Part shown: one piece after another, positions 23,870 through 35,456 of the stretch
How positions within the stretch are numbered: position 1 is the stretch's first letter
Layout of the letters: each line of letters opens with the position of its first letter
From: Cheiracanthium punctorium
Lineage: Eukaryota > Arthropoda > Arachnida > Araneae > Cheiracanthiidae
DNA: 64,000 bases
Direction of reading: 5' to 3'
Assembly (NCBI GenBank): GCA_038373885.1
Contig: JAWZYV010002522.1
Span: 620,001 to 684,000, forward strand
Made by a program: the position numbers and the translations under genes
Notes under the pieces: model-generated
The model's input: only the letters and a program-made list of their open reading frames with translations
Told to the model about the DNA's origin: nothing
Databases searched by the model: none

Positions 23870-24189
23870 CCCATTTGTGCCCAGATATTTTTAAGACTTT
23901 CTTTGATTTTTGCTAATACCAGCAATAATAGATTAATTTCTGATGTCAACGTCTTGAGTAAGGGATGAATAATAGATAAATTTCTGGTGTCAACTTCTTG
24001 AGCAAGGGATGATTTCTTTTAAAATCATTATATATAAAAATTGAAATGTCAACATCCTACTGGGTCATGTTAAAATATTATGTGGAGTTGAGGTTCTATA
24101 CTCGTGAATAAAGGTTAGGAAAAATAAATAACACTTTCGACTGATAGCAAAACCGCCGTCCCACGAAAGGCACGCTAGGCATAAATGGG
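23870..24189. mobile_element. piggyBac-like MITE with TTAA target sites, 320 bp
   Basis: TTAA (23866-23869) precedes CCCATTTGTGCC and GGCATAAATGGG precedes TTAA (24190-24193), giving a near-perfect 12-bp inverted repeat. Inside is a diverged tandem repeat of about 50 bp built on AATTTCTGRTGTCAACKTCTTGAG. TTAA plus a CCC start is typical of piggyBac. Confidence 0.8.
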
Positions 24190-24507
24190 TTAATATAGTT
24201 TAGTAAATATTGTATTTTTGATTTAAAATAGATATTTTGTATAGCAATGTATAAAATAACTGAATTTTTTATTTATTTCATAAGCTTCTGACTCCCCCCC
24301 CCCAACAAAACTGGTTTTTGTTATAAGCTAAGAGTTTTTAAGAACCTCCTTAATTTTCATATTTTTGATTGGCATTCTTTAATGACTTTTCTCTTTCCCT
24401 CCAAAAATAAATTTTGTATTTCAAAATTGACATTCTTATGCTCCAAAAGTGACATTTTCTTGCTCCATAAATTGCTCCAAAATTTAATTTCAGCTGGCAC
24501 ATCCCTG

Positions 24508-25179
24508 TGTGTACCATTATCTCCACACTTATTGCTGTTCATATCAACATAAATAAAATTAGACTTTTGTCGGTACATTACTTGGTATTCAGAAATTTTG
24601 CTTGCTCTATACATTTCAAGACAAAGGACATAAAAAAAAATCTGTCTATCATTCTGTCCATGACACTTTTTTGTTTATGCACATAAAAATGACTGGAGTA
24701 AATGAAATAAAATTTGATGACATGATAGTTGGTCACTCAATTTAAACTATAGGATTTCAATTTTTTAAGGATTAGGTTTTGCAAATTTTTTTTCTAAATG
24801 CTTATTATACATCATGGGATAATAATTCAAACGAATGAAATGAAAATTGACATGATAGGTGAGCATGCAACTTAAACTAAGCATGGTTCCATCCCACATA
24901 CCTTAAAAAGGCTATATTAAAAAAATAATTATGAGGCACCCTTAAAAAGGCCTTATTTTTACCCTAAAAGCTTTAAATTATCATTTCATCTTCACGTTTC
25001 CTGTGATTTTTGCATATTTTGTTTATTCTTTTCGTATGAACAGGGAGAGGAATTGTATAGTAAGCTAGCCAGGTTGTCTGCTTGCTGCTCTCTCTGTGGA
25101 GAGAAAAAAAAGAGGCAGTGGAGATGTTTTCTTTATCTGCACTGCACTTCCTCTTCCATGATTTATCTACCTTTCACCA
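24508..25179. repeat. Intronic stretch with AAATGAAATAAAATTTGATG-type repeats
   Basis: At 24690-24900 the phrase GAAATRAAAWTTGAYGACATGATAG, then AACTTAAACTA, occurs twice about 140 bp apart. The same words recur at 29.6-30.0 kb. No coding sequence seen. Confidence 0.5.
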
Positions 25180-25979
25180 CCCTAATAGCACAACCATCCA
25201 CTGTGACTGAAATGCGACCACACAATAGAGTTACAAACAGTCACCGTGACTTCACAGCAGGGTCACCACACAGTCCCTATGTCTGCCGGCAGTGACTTCA
25301 CATTGCGACACTTCAGAGAAGTTGCTTTGGGACAGTTTTGCAACAGCAAAAAAATTCGGGGAAAAAGATTTACCAAGTTCATGCACTAGACGGCAGCACC
25401 AAAGCATGGTTCACAGAAGGAAACGCCTCAGACCAGTATCGAACCCTCAACGCACTCGTTCATAGGCTAGCACGTTACCTCAGTGCTGTGATCATCTTCC
25501 TCTGATTGCTTTAAAAAATAAACTGACTGCTGCAAAAGTTAGTTCTGGCATGGCTTGTTTTAGAGACTTAAAATTTTTCTGGAGTATTTTATAAATGGAG
25601 GGAAAATGCCATAATTAATAAATATAAATTGAAAATCTTGGAAATCTTTTTTTTTCCACATGAATTACTTTCAGGAGATAATGTGCTGTTTTATTTAAGT
25701 ATTCATCCAAAAAAACTAATGATTTATTGAAATTTTTTATTCGGTTATGAAATAAATTTGTAATGTGTGACATGTTTACGGGGTTTGATATATATTAAGG
25801 TATGAGGGATAAGATTTATATTTTTGCTATGTTTTGCCTACAAGGGATATCATATAAAAATAAATAAAATTAATTGGAAAAACATACATTAGATAAAATA
25901 AAGTATTTTTGACTTAGACCCATAGTTTTACCTCAAAGTTTTTTCTAGCGGAACTTTTGAACATACCAGGGAGGTATTT

Positions 25980-26600
25980 AAATGGGGGGGGGGGAGGTAT
26001 CCCGGGCCCCATACAAAAACTTAAAGCAATAATTAAAAAACAGCAATTTTGAGACATTTTTATTTACTCTACTAACAATAAGGTTTAAAATACCAGATAG
26101 CCCCCCCCCATCCGAAATTTAAACCTATATACGCTATCGAAACATATATGCCATGGCGATATGAAAGCAGAGCTGCCAGCCATTCCGGATTTTGCGGAAT
26201 TACTCTGCATTTTAGCTCACGATTACAGAATTACGGATATACTGTGAAAATTACGGAAAAAATCAAAACTTTTGAAATAAAATGGAATTTAGCTATGATA
26301 ATGCAAAAAATTTTTCTCAATATGATTTCTCTTTCCACTATCGTATTAAAACCATAAATAAAATTTTACTGGATATATTTAGTAAAAAAAAAGTTTGTGT
26401 TTGACAATAACATAACAAAACCAAGCGTTCGCTGAAAGTAAACATTATGCATACGTAAATACAGGCATCTAGCTAACAGCTTATTCGACACGTCAGTAGC
26501 AGAAGGAGTGGCTTTTATGACGCCTGCACTCCTGGGCGGATATCTTGTGATGATTTCGAAGAACGATAAATAGAGAATTTTCCTTTTCATTATTGGCAAT
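25980..26600. other. Interior of the CCCTAATAGCACA element, MITE ends only
   Basis: A G-run at 25985-25995, a C-run at 26101-26109 and a transposon-like end CAGAGCTGCCAGCCATTCCG at 26167 are present. No gene recognised. Confidence 0.4.
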
Positions 26601-26928
26601 GCCTGTTTGTTTGTAATGGTTTTCTGCCCGTGTGGTGGTGCATTGTTATTGAATGAAACCGATAAGTTTTATTTACTAAAGCATTTATTTAATTTCTGCA
26701 TTGAATTTGCAGTTTCTATTATTTTACTTTCGCAGTAGCGTTAAATATGGAGACTCCTTCGGAATTGCATGCAAATGAACCGCTTAGAGTCGTTTCAGGA
26801 GACAGGAGTTTGAACTGAAAGCGAAGACTCATATGATGCAGTTCTCTTTAATGAAATCTCTGCAACCTCAGTGTGTTTTAATTCTTCATTTTTTAATGGA
26901 ATTTTCTTAGCACATAATTGCATACAGC

Positions 26929-27111
26929 CAGGGGCGTAGCCAAAGGGGGGTTAGGGGGGTCATAACCCCCCCCCCACACACACACACACATTGAGAAATT
27001 TTTGCCATACAAAATGTATATTCTTCACTACATTATCACACACACGTATGCATATATATGAGTTGTAGTAGTCGTAATCCCTCCCATGAAAAATTTCTGG
27101 CTACGCCCCTG
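26929..27111. mobile_element. hAT MITE (CAGGGGCGTAGCCA ends), copy 2
   Basis: Same family as 6926-7096: ends CAGGGGCGTAGCCA and TGGCTACGCCCCTG. The perfect 8-bp duplication CATACAGC is at 26921-26928 and 27112-27119, confirming the hAT type for both copies. Confidence 0.93.
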
Positions 27112-27358
27112 CATACAGCACAAAAAAAAGTTGCATATTTCAGTGTAAAACTGGTCCAGCTGTTCATCTGTTAGTTGTTGTGCTTTAGCAAGACAGGATC
27201 TGGTCTTTACTCCAATAACTAAATTGGGTACTTACATATTATCCCAGCAGTCATTCCCGTCAAACTATTTTTTCATCAAATTTTGCTGCCAAACTGTTGC
27301 CAATCGTATCCCAAAGCATAAATAATTTCCTGTGTCCGGCATTCTTCTTGGTAAAAAA

Positions 27359-28090
27359 TCACTCGTCTTGGCAGACCGCCAGGATAATATGTAAGTACCC
27401 CAAATCGCTATCATCCTTTTGATGTTTTCTTTTATTGAAATTAATATCTAAAAGAAAAATTGAATCACTAGTCAGTGCATTAGGTTTAACAAACCAAATA
27501 ATAAGATCAGAGAAAAAAGTTACCAACTTTTTCTGTAGTAAGTGTACAGCAGGTGATTCCTGTTGTAGAGATTTATTAACAGATTTGAAAATTGGGAGTA
27601 CACTGCTTAAGAACAAAAAGTATACTTTGGATAGTGGATTTTGAAGACGCAAACTTACATTATCATTTTCCTCAGAAAAATATTCACACTGGGCATCTCT
27701 TTGTTCAAGCACACAGTTCAGTGAATCAAGCAGTGATAGCCAGCTGTTACTAACATATTTTTAAAGTTTTTGGCATCAAACCGCAAACTTCCTGGCACAG
27801 TTTTAATCCATTTTAATGTTTGGAGCTTCTGTCTAAATAGTAGTAGACATTCAATAAAAATTCCTCAACATCAAATATCTTCAGCAGTTGCTTTTTTTGC
27901 AGCCAAGTACAGAAGGTGACAACAGCAGCCTATATTTATCATTAAAGGCTGCATTTTAAGAAGAAAGGCAACAACACCTTTAAATTTACCAATCATTGTA
28001 TTAGCATTATCTGGTGAAAATGCTATACAATTGATCCATGGGATATCTTTCTTGTTTAACCTCAGCCAGTAAAAGCTTAGTTTCAAATAA
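27359..28090 (-). pseudogene. hAT transposase remnant
   Basis: On the minus strand, 28086-27871 encodes FSPDNANTMIGKFKGVVAFL and INIGCCCHLLYLAAKKA. These resemble the hAT core with its D-N-A block and the C-CH helix. A second frame (27712-27359) continues with NPLSKVYFLFLSSVLPIFKS and AVHLLQKKLVTFFSDL, typical of the downstream helical region. Stops and a frame change at 27720-27870 separate them; both ends of the protein are missing. It belongs to the same broad group as the remnants at 1335-3000 and 32762-33290. It may be the degraded transposase of the 25180-28886 element or an unrelated insertion. Confidence 0.75.
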
Positions 28091-28970
28091 AATTATTTTT
28101 TGAAAGAATATTTTCATTAATTTGTGTAGTTAATTCCTCATAAAATCATCATTTCTATTAATCTTATTATTCTGATCAGTTGAATCTTTACAGTGCATTC
28201 CAGGTAAGCTATAATTTTTTTTTTTATTTTTTTTTTTTGGGGGGGGGGGGAGGATTGCTCGACTTGCTGATTCCAGATTACTTTAGTTGAAAGTTGGCAA
28301 CTCTGTGAAAGAAATTGTTAATTTTACTCACAAATACTTAGTTTTCTCCATTGTGATTAGAACTCTAATACTTTTTAAAATAATATTTTTTTATAAATAA
28401 TATTGTCTTGTTTAAACAAAATAATTTAAAAATTAATAAATTAAACTAAATTTCATTACTTCATAACTGCGAGATTTTATTGAATTACTCGTTATCATTT
28501 TCAGATTTATTTATTAAATGTTTCACGAAAGAAATTGCCACAAAATATTAGAAAAAATGAGTCTGTTTCCAAAGTCACAAAAGTGGCCAGTGTGACGTCA
28601 TTTTGAAGTCCAAAAAAAATCAAGTCACAAAACATCACAACACAGTCAGTATAGTCACAAAACAGTCACACAGTGACTTCACAGTGGTGTCACTGAGCGA
28701 CCGATCACATACTAGTCACAAGGTGACTGCACGGCGACGTCACCTAGTGACTGGTTACCAATAAACTTCACAGTGACCGCACAGTGGAGTCACATCACTC
28801 ACAAGTCACAATGTGACTAGTATGTGACAATTGTGACCCTCTGCGACACCACAGCAACTCTTTTGTGACCATCTGTGCTATTAGGGTATAGTTGGGGAAA
28901 GAAGTGATATGAGATAAATACATAACATAAACTTAAAACACAATTTTTTTTAAACTCAAATACACTTTAA

Positions 28971-29402
28971 CCCCTTAAAGGTCATATTATTTTCAAGAAA
29001 ACGGTCATAAAAGTACCTATTTTTTATTAAAGAAAATTGTATTAAAATAAGTGTATGTACAATATCAGGTCGATCCAGGAATTTTTCCAGTGTCCCATTT
29101 TTGTAAAAATTGCTTATTTTTATGAATTTCAATACTAAATTTTTTTAATTTTCATACCAGTTTTTAATAAAAGTAACTTTTCTGTTAAAAACAGATTAAA
29201 ATGTAGGGTAAAATGCCAATGAAGAGCTCTTTTAATGGATTTCATTTTTCCTCTGCATCGACCCCTGAATATGTGCATTCATTTTAAGGTTGTAGACATT
29301 TTGATATTTTCCGTGCATATGAATTGAAATGCTCTAATGTTTCTGGCACATAACTTTTTAATTCTTCAGCCTGGAAATATCATGCAAGCAAGAAGGAAAG
29401 GG
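28971..29402. mobile_element. Candidate TTAA-flanked MITE
   Basis: TTAA at 28967-28970 precedes CCCCTTAAAGG; AGGAAAGG precedes TTAA at 29403-29406. The inverted match is short and imperfect, so this is only a candidate for a piggyBac-like element. Confidence 0.35.
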
Positions 29403-29559
29403 TTAATACTTTAAAAGACATGAATTGCAGTATTATTCAGGAGATGTACAAGATAATTGCATTGGAGCATATCTTCGATTATTGGCCTTGAAATTTTTAA
29501 GAAGGCCTAATCAAGAATGAGTGGAAACCCTGCTAAGGCACCAAATTTCTTAAAAAATC

Positions 29560-30130
29560 AGATTAGATTTTGAGATTTTGCAAAAATTTATTCAAAATCA
29601 ATAAACATTTGTTTGTGCCATTGTAGTTTAAGCAAACAAAATAAAATTTAGTGACATGATAGGTGGTAATACTACTTAAAATGTAGGCATCAAATTTTTA
29701 AAATTAGATTAGATTTGGAGTTTTCCCAAAAATTTCTTCAAAATGTGTGAATATTTGTTTGTCCATCATGTATATAAACCACCGAAGCAAATGAAATAAA
29801 ATTTAGTTTCATTATAGGTAGTCATTTAAACCAGCGGCCTGTTAAATGGCAATAGAATAGAATAAAATTTAGAATTATGTTAGATAGAAAGTTAATTTGA
29901 ACTATAGATCCCAAAATTGTTCCAAATATTTCAGATTTTTTAAGATTTTGTGAAAATCTTATAAATTTTTGTTTTTAAATCCCTCAGAAATGTCTTGAAA
30001 GAGAATGGAATGAAATTTGGTAACATGGTCAGCAACTAATAAAACAATAAATGTTGAAATTTTTATGAAATTTTTTTTTAATTTTGCAAAAACTGCATTT
30101 TTTGAGGGGGTGGGGAGCATCACATAATGC
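29560..30130. repeat. Diverged tandem repeat array
   Basis: At least four degenerate units carry AAATARAATTTAGT...CATGATAGGT...ACTTAAA followed by a T-rich AAAATTTTT...TTTGTTTGT block, spaced roughly 100-170 bp (for example near 29640, 29790, 29865 and 30010). Related units lie at 24.7-24.9 kb. Confidence 0.55.
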
Positions 30131-30199
30131 ATCTCTAGGTAATATAATATTGGCTGTTCAACTTAAACTTTTTTTTGTGTTTGTGTGTATATGTGTAAA

Positions 30200-31275
30200 A
30201 ATTGTACAAAATTTTCTTGAGGTGTAATATTAAAATATCTACAGTGAATTAAATAAGATTTAGTTACAGGCAAGAAATGACCTTTTGTTTTTAAAAGCAC
30301 ATTCCATTTAAATAAAACGTTGCTAGAAAATATTAAACTGTAAACACAGGTCTAAAAGCTAATTTAATGGCATGTCATGACAATTAAATGTAGAATTCAA
30401 AGTATCACACACACACATTCAGGCAATTTTTTTACTGTCCTAAGTTTAAAAAAAAAATCTTATATTTTACATTAATTATATTTCTTTCAAACTGCAGGGG
30501 GTGCCAGTGCATCCCCCTCTTGGCATCCATGTCTTACACAGATACAACTTCTGCTCTAGATGTTCTCTGATGCTATATAATATCACCAACTATGGAAAAT
30601 GACACATTTAACATTGAATGACACATTTTAGAAAATCTGGAAGAGAGAATAATGAAAACAAAGTGAAAAATGAAGTAATCAATACTTTTTGAATTTTTTA
30701 AAACTTTAATGTATTGTTTGTTTGTACACTTTTTTTAATGTAACTGAAAATATTGTTTTAATAAAATAATATAAAGATGATAAAAATAACATTTTTAAAC
30801 ACGCTAATATATTAAGAAATATATTGACAGTCCAATGCCTGTAAAGTGTGAAAGAAAATTTAATTTTTTACTGATTCTGTTTAAGGGTGATCCCTGTTTA
30901 AGGACCATTTTCACAGTTCCTTGAAAGTCTTTAAAGAGAGCCAACTGTTAATAACTTACGCTTCTTCACCAAGCTCAGAATGGCAAACAGTGTTAAAAAC
31001 AGGCATCTCATATACACTGGATACACACGGGAAGATACTGTTTTAATTATACCTATCAGAAAGTAAAATTCTTTAGTTTATTTTTCCTTATGTTAAAAAA
31101 TGAAGAAAGTAATTACAGTTTCTGTGAATAAATCTTGATTTTTTGTTAAGGTATTTTAGCTTTCATTTTATACATGACTAAAACTTCCCAAAACCTGACC
31201 TTTTCTTGTTATTTAGTATTATAATTTATTATTATTATTTGTAAGAAGAAACTAGCTATATTTTATTCTTAACAG
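30200..31275. other. Intronic AT-rich stretch, nothing recognised
   Basis: No coding frame, inverted-repeat pair or RNA gene was noted between the degenerate array and the next S2P exon. Confidence 0.5.
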
Positions 31276-31438
31276 AAATCTGGATTAAATAATGCAGCTG
31301 GATTAGCTGTTGGAGATCATATTTATAAAATTGGAGATTGTAATGTAGAAGACATGGACAGTTGGTTGCAGTGCCTAGAGGTGTCAAAAGTGCTAAATGG
31401 ATTATGTATACCTAAATATTTGCTCCATGGCTTTAATA
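31276..31438 (+). CDS. MBTPS2: Site-2 protease, exon for the PDZ-like luminal region
   Basis: The 163-nt exon follows TTCTTAACAG and ends before GTAAGT. It begins in phase 0, matching the end of the 18579-18825 exon, and ends after one base of a codon. It encodes KSGLNNAAGLAVGDHIYKIG, then NVEDMDSWLQCLEV and LNGLCIP. In vertebrate S2P the corresponding stretch is the PDZ-like loop, with the same layout of a G-L-x-V-G-D turn, a D-W-x-x-C-L helix and a G-x-C-I strand. This loop is thought to regulate substrate access. The following intron is about 21 kb and receives a hAT insertion only 95 bp downstream. Confidence 0.92.
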
Positions 31439-32033
31439 GTAAGTTAATTATATAAGTATGTATATATGGGTGTGTGTGACATGCTTTTAAAAACTAAAAT
31501 AAATTTATGCTTAAAACTGTCTTTCTTTAACCAGGGGTCGCCGTGAGTCACTTTTTCCCCTAAAAGTCACTAATTTCAGCATTGGTCCCCTTTTGTTACT
31601 ATCTTGAACATTTGGTCACTATTGTCACTTTTTTTCACTTGAATCTCACAATTTAAAAATATTTTTAAAGGGAGATACAGTGAAAACGAAATTTTTTACT
31701 TCCTGTGAAAAGTTAAAAGTGCTGCCAACATCTCCTTCCCTTCCCTTCCCTTTATCAGTTATTTCACAGCCTTGATTCACCCTCCCTCCTTCTTTTCACG
31801 AATCACGTGAAGCTACATTCATGCTGTCTGGCTGGCTGTGTCTGTTCTGTGACGCGATGACGTCACTAAGCGAAGCAACATGGTCTCCACGCAGAAATCG
31901 CAGAGTTTTCAAGAAGAAAGGATTGGTGGAAGCATAGAAGAGTGTGAATTGGCAGCATGAATGGAGAAAGGACACTAGTGAGTGGGCCGTAAAAGTTACA
32001 AGTAGAGAGAACTATTTCATTGGTCCCTGGGTT

Positions 32034-32193
32034 CAGGGCCGGATACAACTGATCACATCGGTCCGGGAAATATATGTAAACAGCGAGCCATTTACATTCT
32101 ATTTCCCGGGCAAACATGCACATTATACATACGACATATATGTGAAAGTGACCGGCCCATCGGGAAATTTCCAGGTAGACGTATCCGGGCCTG
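32034..32193. mobile_element. Small hAT-like MITE, 160 bp
   Basis: Ends CAGGGCCGGATACA and GTATCCGGGCCTG are imperfect inverted repeats; flanks CCTGGGTT and CCCAGGTT match at six of eight. It explains open frames on both strands here. An internal inverted pair, TTTCCCGGG and related, is present. Confidence 0.6.
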
Positions 32194-32761
32194 CCCAGGT
32201 TGCTAGTCTTCGAGTGAAGCTTGCTTGAGGAGAACATTTGGCACGTTTTATTGAGGACTGAGGAGAGACAAACGTTTGGCAAATTTGTTAAAAGTAAGTA
32301 TTAGGAATGAGCAGAAGTGTAAATGAACAGCAAGATCTATGCGAGCGTTTGAGTGGCAGAAGTTGCCCATTTGATTGGTTGAAGGTCCAATGCTTTGCCA
32401 CTCAGAGCTCTACGATGTTTACGTGTGACATCAGCTGCCCATTCCTAATATATAAATAATTTATATTTTTTATTTTACTGTTAATTCATAGAGCTAATTA
32501 ATTATTTATTATATGAATTATTTTGCATATTGTTTTTTATGATAATGATTCATACGTTGTTAATTATGTAATTAACAACACACACACACTCATTTCTATT
32601 TATTGTATTCTTTATTTATAATCAATCACTTATTACTATGATGTTAATTATGTAATGACAAGCAAGTTGCATGCAAGTTTATCTAGTATAACTATTAATT
32701 AATTATAATCTTGGGGTTTCTGCTTAAACCCCAAGAAAGTACAATATTTAATTACAGATGC

Positions 32762-33290
32762 TTTATTGCCGTACTTTAGTGAAAAGATTAAAAATGAAGT
32801 AAAGGGACAATACACTCTAACGTATGATGGAACTGTAAATGCTGCGGGGGCAAAAGAATTACAAACCGCCATAAGATTTTGGTCTGATGAACAAGGAAAA
32901 GTTGCCATTAGGCATTTGAAAACATATTATTTGGGATGTGCTACAGCTGATATCATTTTTGATAAACTTAAGCAGACATTAAATGAGATGGACTTGCCCC
33001 TAAAAAACCTTTTTATGCTTGGCAGTGATGGCCCCAATGTAAATAAAAAGGTTCACAGATTGATGAAAGAAGAATTAAAACTATGGTATTAAAAGTATGG
33101 GAGAAGAACTAAAAGTATGGAAGACAGCAGTAGCCTATGTTATGCTGCTAAGTGTAGCAGATGTAAGAGAAGCTTCAGAAAGAGAGGAAGTGAACAAAAT
33201 CCAAAAAGTTTTAGTAAAAAGAAAGTCATCATTAATCGAAAATTATTTTAGTAAAAAGAAAGTCATCATTAATCGAAAATTATTTTAGTA
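32762..33290 (+). pseudogene. hAT transposase fragment (catalytic middle part)
   Basis: The frame 32766-33092 encodes YTLTYDGTVNAAGAKELQTA, VAIRHLKTYYLGCATADIIF and LFMLGSDGPNVNKKVHRLM. The first and last resemble the D-containing RNase H-like core of hAT transposases; the R-H-L..Y.LG.ATAD block is also characteristic. The C-terminal dimerisation domain is absent. A second short frame (33097-33288) is Lys- and Glu-rich and ends in a 36-bp duplication. N-terminal zinc finger not seen, so this is a truncated copy in the element 31534-34104. Confidence 0.75.
33215..33287. repeat. 36-bp tandem duplication
   Basis: A unit containing AAAGTCATCATTAATCGAAA and ATTATTTTAGTAAAAAG occurs twice in succession with no visible mismatch, keeping the reading frame open. 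Confidence 0.8.
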
Positions 33291-34112
33291 AAAAGAAAAT
33301 TCTTAGCTTAAATTTATATTTATGCAAAGCACCAATCAAGAGTATTCGTAGAAGGGTTTTAAGATAGAAACATTTATTAAGAACAAATGATTCAACCCCC
33401 ATTAAAAGTAATAATTATGTACTAAATATTTATATGTACGTGATTACTTTCAAGTTCCTCAATAGCTAAGATCGATATTTAATTATTATTGTGTATTTAC
33501 ATAAATATTACATATATTTAATACATTACATTTCATTTGCCCACAACTCATCTACTTATAATTGGCCATTATTTATCCTAATCTTGCAGTAACTATCTTA
33601 ATACAGCAGTCTTTTAATAAGAAAGATTAATTAAGCGAGTTTATCTGATTTTAGTTACTTTTATTAAAATTTTAATATTCTGCTTTGTAAATTAAATATC
33701 AGTTAATATAAGAAAATTTTAAATATGTTTTGGTATTCTAAAAAATAATAGTGCAGTTTCAAGTAAAAGTCAATTTTAATTTAAGCATATATTTTTACAT
33801 TCAAATACTATAGACTGTTACCAATATTTTGATCCCCTGCTCATGCTATTTTAGTATTCTGTGTGTTTAATGATCTTTGCAACTTGTGTTTTCCATATAA
33901 ACTTCATGCTTAATCAGTATTTCTAGTGAACATCTAAAAAGGTAATAATTTCTTAATGTAATGATAATGTATGTAAAATGCACTGTTAAACAATCACTGC
34001 AAGTGCGTGTAAGTGCATTTTAAGCAAGAAAAATTAATTTTCACGTGGTCACTATTTAGTCACTTTTTCACTATTTTGAAAGCTAAAAAGTGTGCCTAGC
34101 CTTGTTTAACCA

Positions 34113-35093
34113 TCCTATGTCAAATCTAATTCTCTGTTTCATCATTCTGCTTTCGTTGTTGTTTAATCATTTATTTTGACATTTGTGTCTAAATTTGAAA
34201 CTGCCTCATTGTTCATCTTTTATGCACATGTTGCAGAAGATGCAATTGTTGTATTATAAGGAATATGCTAAAAGATTACCGTGGATCCCAAAACATAGTG
34301 CTTTATGGTGTTCAGCTATACACTCTCTAACCTCAAATGTTCTGTTCTGGGCCATACTCATGGTGAAAGTCTTGATAGGATTATAAATCTAGTTTTGGAG
34401 GGACCTCAGAAAACATAACTGTCATTAGCAGGGACATAATCAGAACAAATTTCGGAGGAGCTTCAAATGAAGCAAAAATTATAATTATGGACTTCATAAT
34501 TATAATTTTTTTAACAAAAATAAAAGTTTTGATGGGTAAAGAACAGGAATGATCAGGGATTATTTCCTGAGCCATTCCCTTGGGTAGATCCTTGACCAAT
34601 AATAGCTGAGAAAAAAAAGTTTAATATGTACATCCAAGGGCGGTTCCAGAGTTGCAGTCTGGGAGGGGCAATGATATTTTATATAAACTCAGTGCCTCAG
34701 AGAAGGAGTGACTGTCGGGGGACGCACAGAGGAAGGGGACCCCTTTGACTGCACAATTCACTTCATATATGTGAATGAAACGTTTAATTATCATCAAATG
34801 TGAAATAAATATTTAAATAATCATATAGTTAATGAAATATGTAAATACCGAATATAATAACCTTGTATCTTCGATCCCATCAATCAAAATTATTGTTCAT
34901 TCCCTCCCCCCCCTCCTGCTACAGATGAGACAGATGAGACTGGTACAGGCTTGGGCTCGTGAGAAATCTGATGAAAGTTGTTCCCCGATCGCATTTTCTG
35001 ACAGAGACATATCCGTATTTGTCAATGTTTTGCATGATTCTTGTTCCTTTTCACATTCAATGAAAACACCGGAATTTCATCAGTAATAGATTT
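34113..35093. other. Intronic stretch without recognised gene
   Basis: An inverted AATTATAATTATGG/CATAATTATAATT pair lies at 34477-34508 and a C-run near 34905. Short frames have no recognisable similarity. The Gypsy target site AGGTT ends this stretch. Confidence 0.45.
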
Positions 35094-35098
35094 AGGTT

Positions 35099-35381
35099 AG
35101 TAAAGTTTTCCCACGCTAATTTTCAAATTTTATTGGAACATTTACAAACACTATAACCATCTTCAAAATGGTAACCGATAATTTAAATTACACAATACAC
35201 ATATACAGGCTTAGACTCTAGCCATTTACAAGGTGGCTAGCATCAGTCAGGTCCTTTTATATAATAAATTTTAAAATTCAATCTTTAGAAACAACGCGCA
35301 CACTTATTTTATTTACTAGCCCGTGTTCTTTTAACGGCTCGCTCATTTATTCAAGCAGCGGGTGCGTTTATAATCTTTACT
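35099..35381 (-). repeat. 3' LTR of the Gypsy element (283 bp)
   Basis: Nearly identical to 40199-40479. By eye it differs by a 2-bp indel near 35292-35296 and a few substitutions (for example at 35217-35234). The ends AGTAAAG and CTTTACT are inverted. Confidence 0.95.
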
Positions 35382-35456
35382 GCTCCCATGGGGGAAAAGC
35401 ACATCCGCCACAGGAGTGGCGATGTTGCTGGAATAAATAAACTTTTTCAACTTAAA

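Larger units (their letters stand above)
20259..24507. mobile_element. Outer DNA element with CAGGGATGTGCCAGCTG ends, 6-bp duplication
   Basis: The left end CAGGGATGTGCCAGCTG is matched exactly by CAGCTGGCACATCCCTG at the right. TGTGTA flanks both sides (20253-20258 and 24508-24513). TGCTCCAA words occur inside both ends. A hAT element (20595-23805) and a TTAA-type MITE (23870-24189) occupy most of the interior, so the outer element is probably a short non-autonomous one. Superfamily not assigned. Confidence 0.8.
25180..28886. mobile_element. DNA element with CCCTAATAGCACA ends and GTGAC/GTCAC subterminal repeats
   Basis: The 13-bp ends CCCTAATAGCACA and TGTGCTATTAGGG are perfectly inverted. 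Inside each end is a zone dense in GTGAC, GTCAC and TCACA words (about 25199-25300 and 28585-28870). It contains a minus-strand hAT-like remnant, a hAT MITE at 26929-27111 and a G-run. The flanking bases show no obvious duplication. Superfamily not assigned. Confidence 0.7.
31534..34104. mobile_element. hAT element, 2.6 kb, perfect 8-bp target duplication
   Basis: TTTAACCA flanks both sides (31526-31533 and 34105-34112). Subterminal sequences share AGTCACTTTTT and TAAAAAGTG words in inverted orientation, although the extreme ends GGGGTCGCCGTG and GCACACTTTTTAGC (right end, reverse strand) are diverged. It contains a transposase remnant (32762-33290) and a small MITE (32034-32193). Confidence 0.75.

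Noticed and set aside
25199..28870. GTGAC/GTCAC repeats as a CRISPR-like or satellite array
   Set aside because: Spacing is irregular, orientation mixed, and the zones sit just inside matched inverted ends, so subterminal transposon repeats explain them.
31866..32282. Overlapping 138- and 94-codon frames on opposite strands
   Set aside because: Explained by a palindromic MITE at 32034-32193 inside a hAT element; no protein family recognised.
32762..33290. A functional domesticated gene from the hAT fragment
   Set aside because: No dimerisation domain or zinc finger, short frame, and an intact surrounding element with target duplication.
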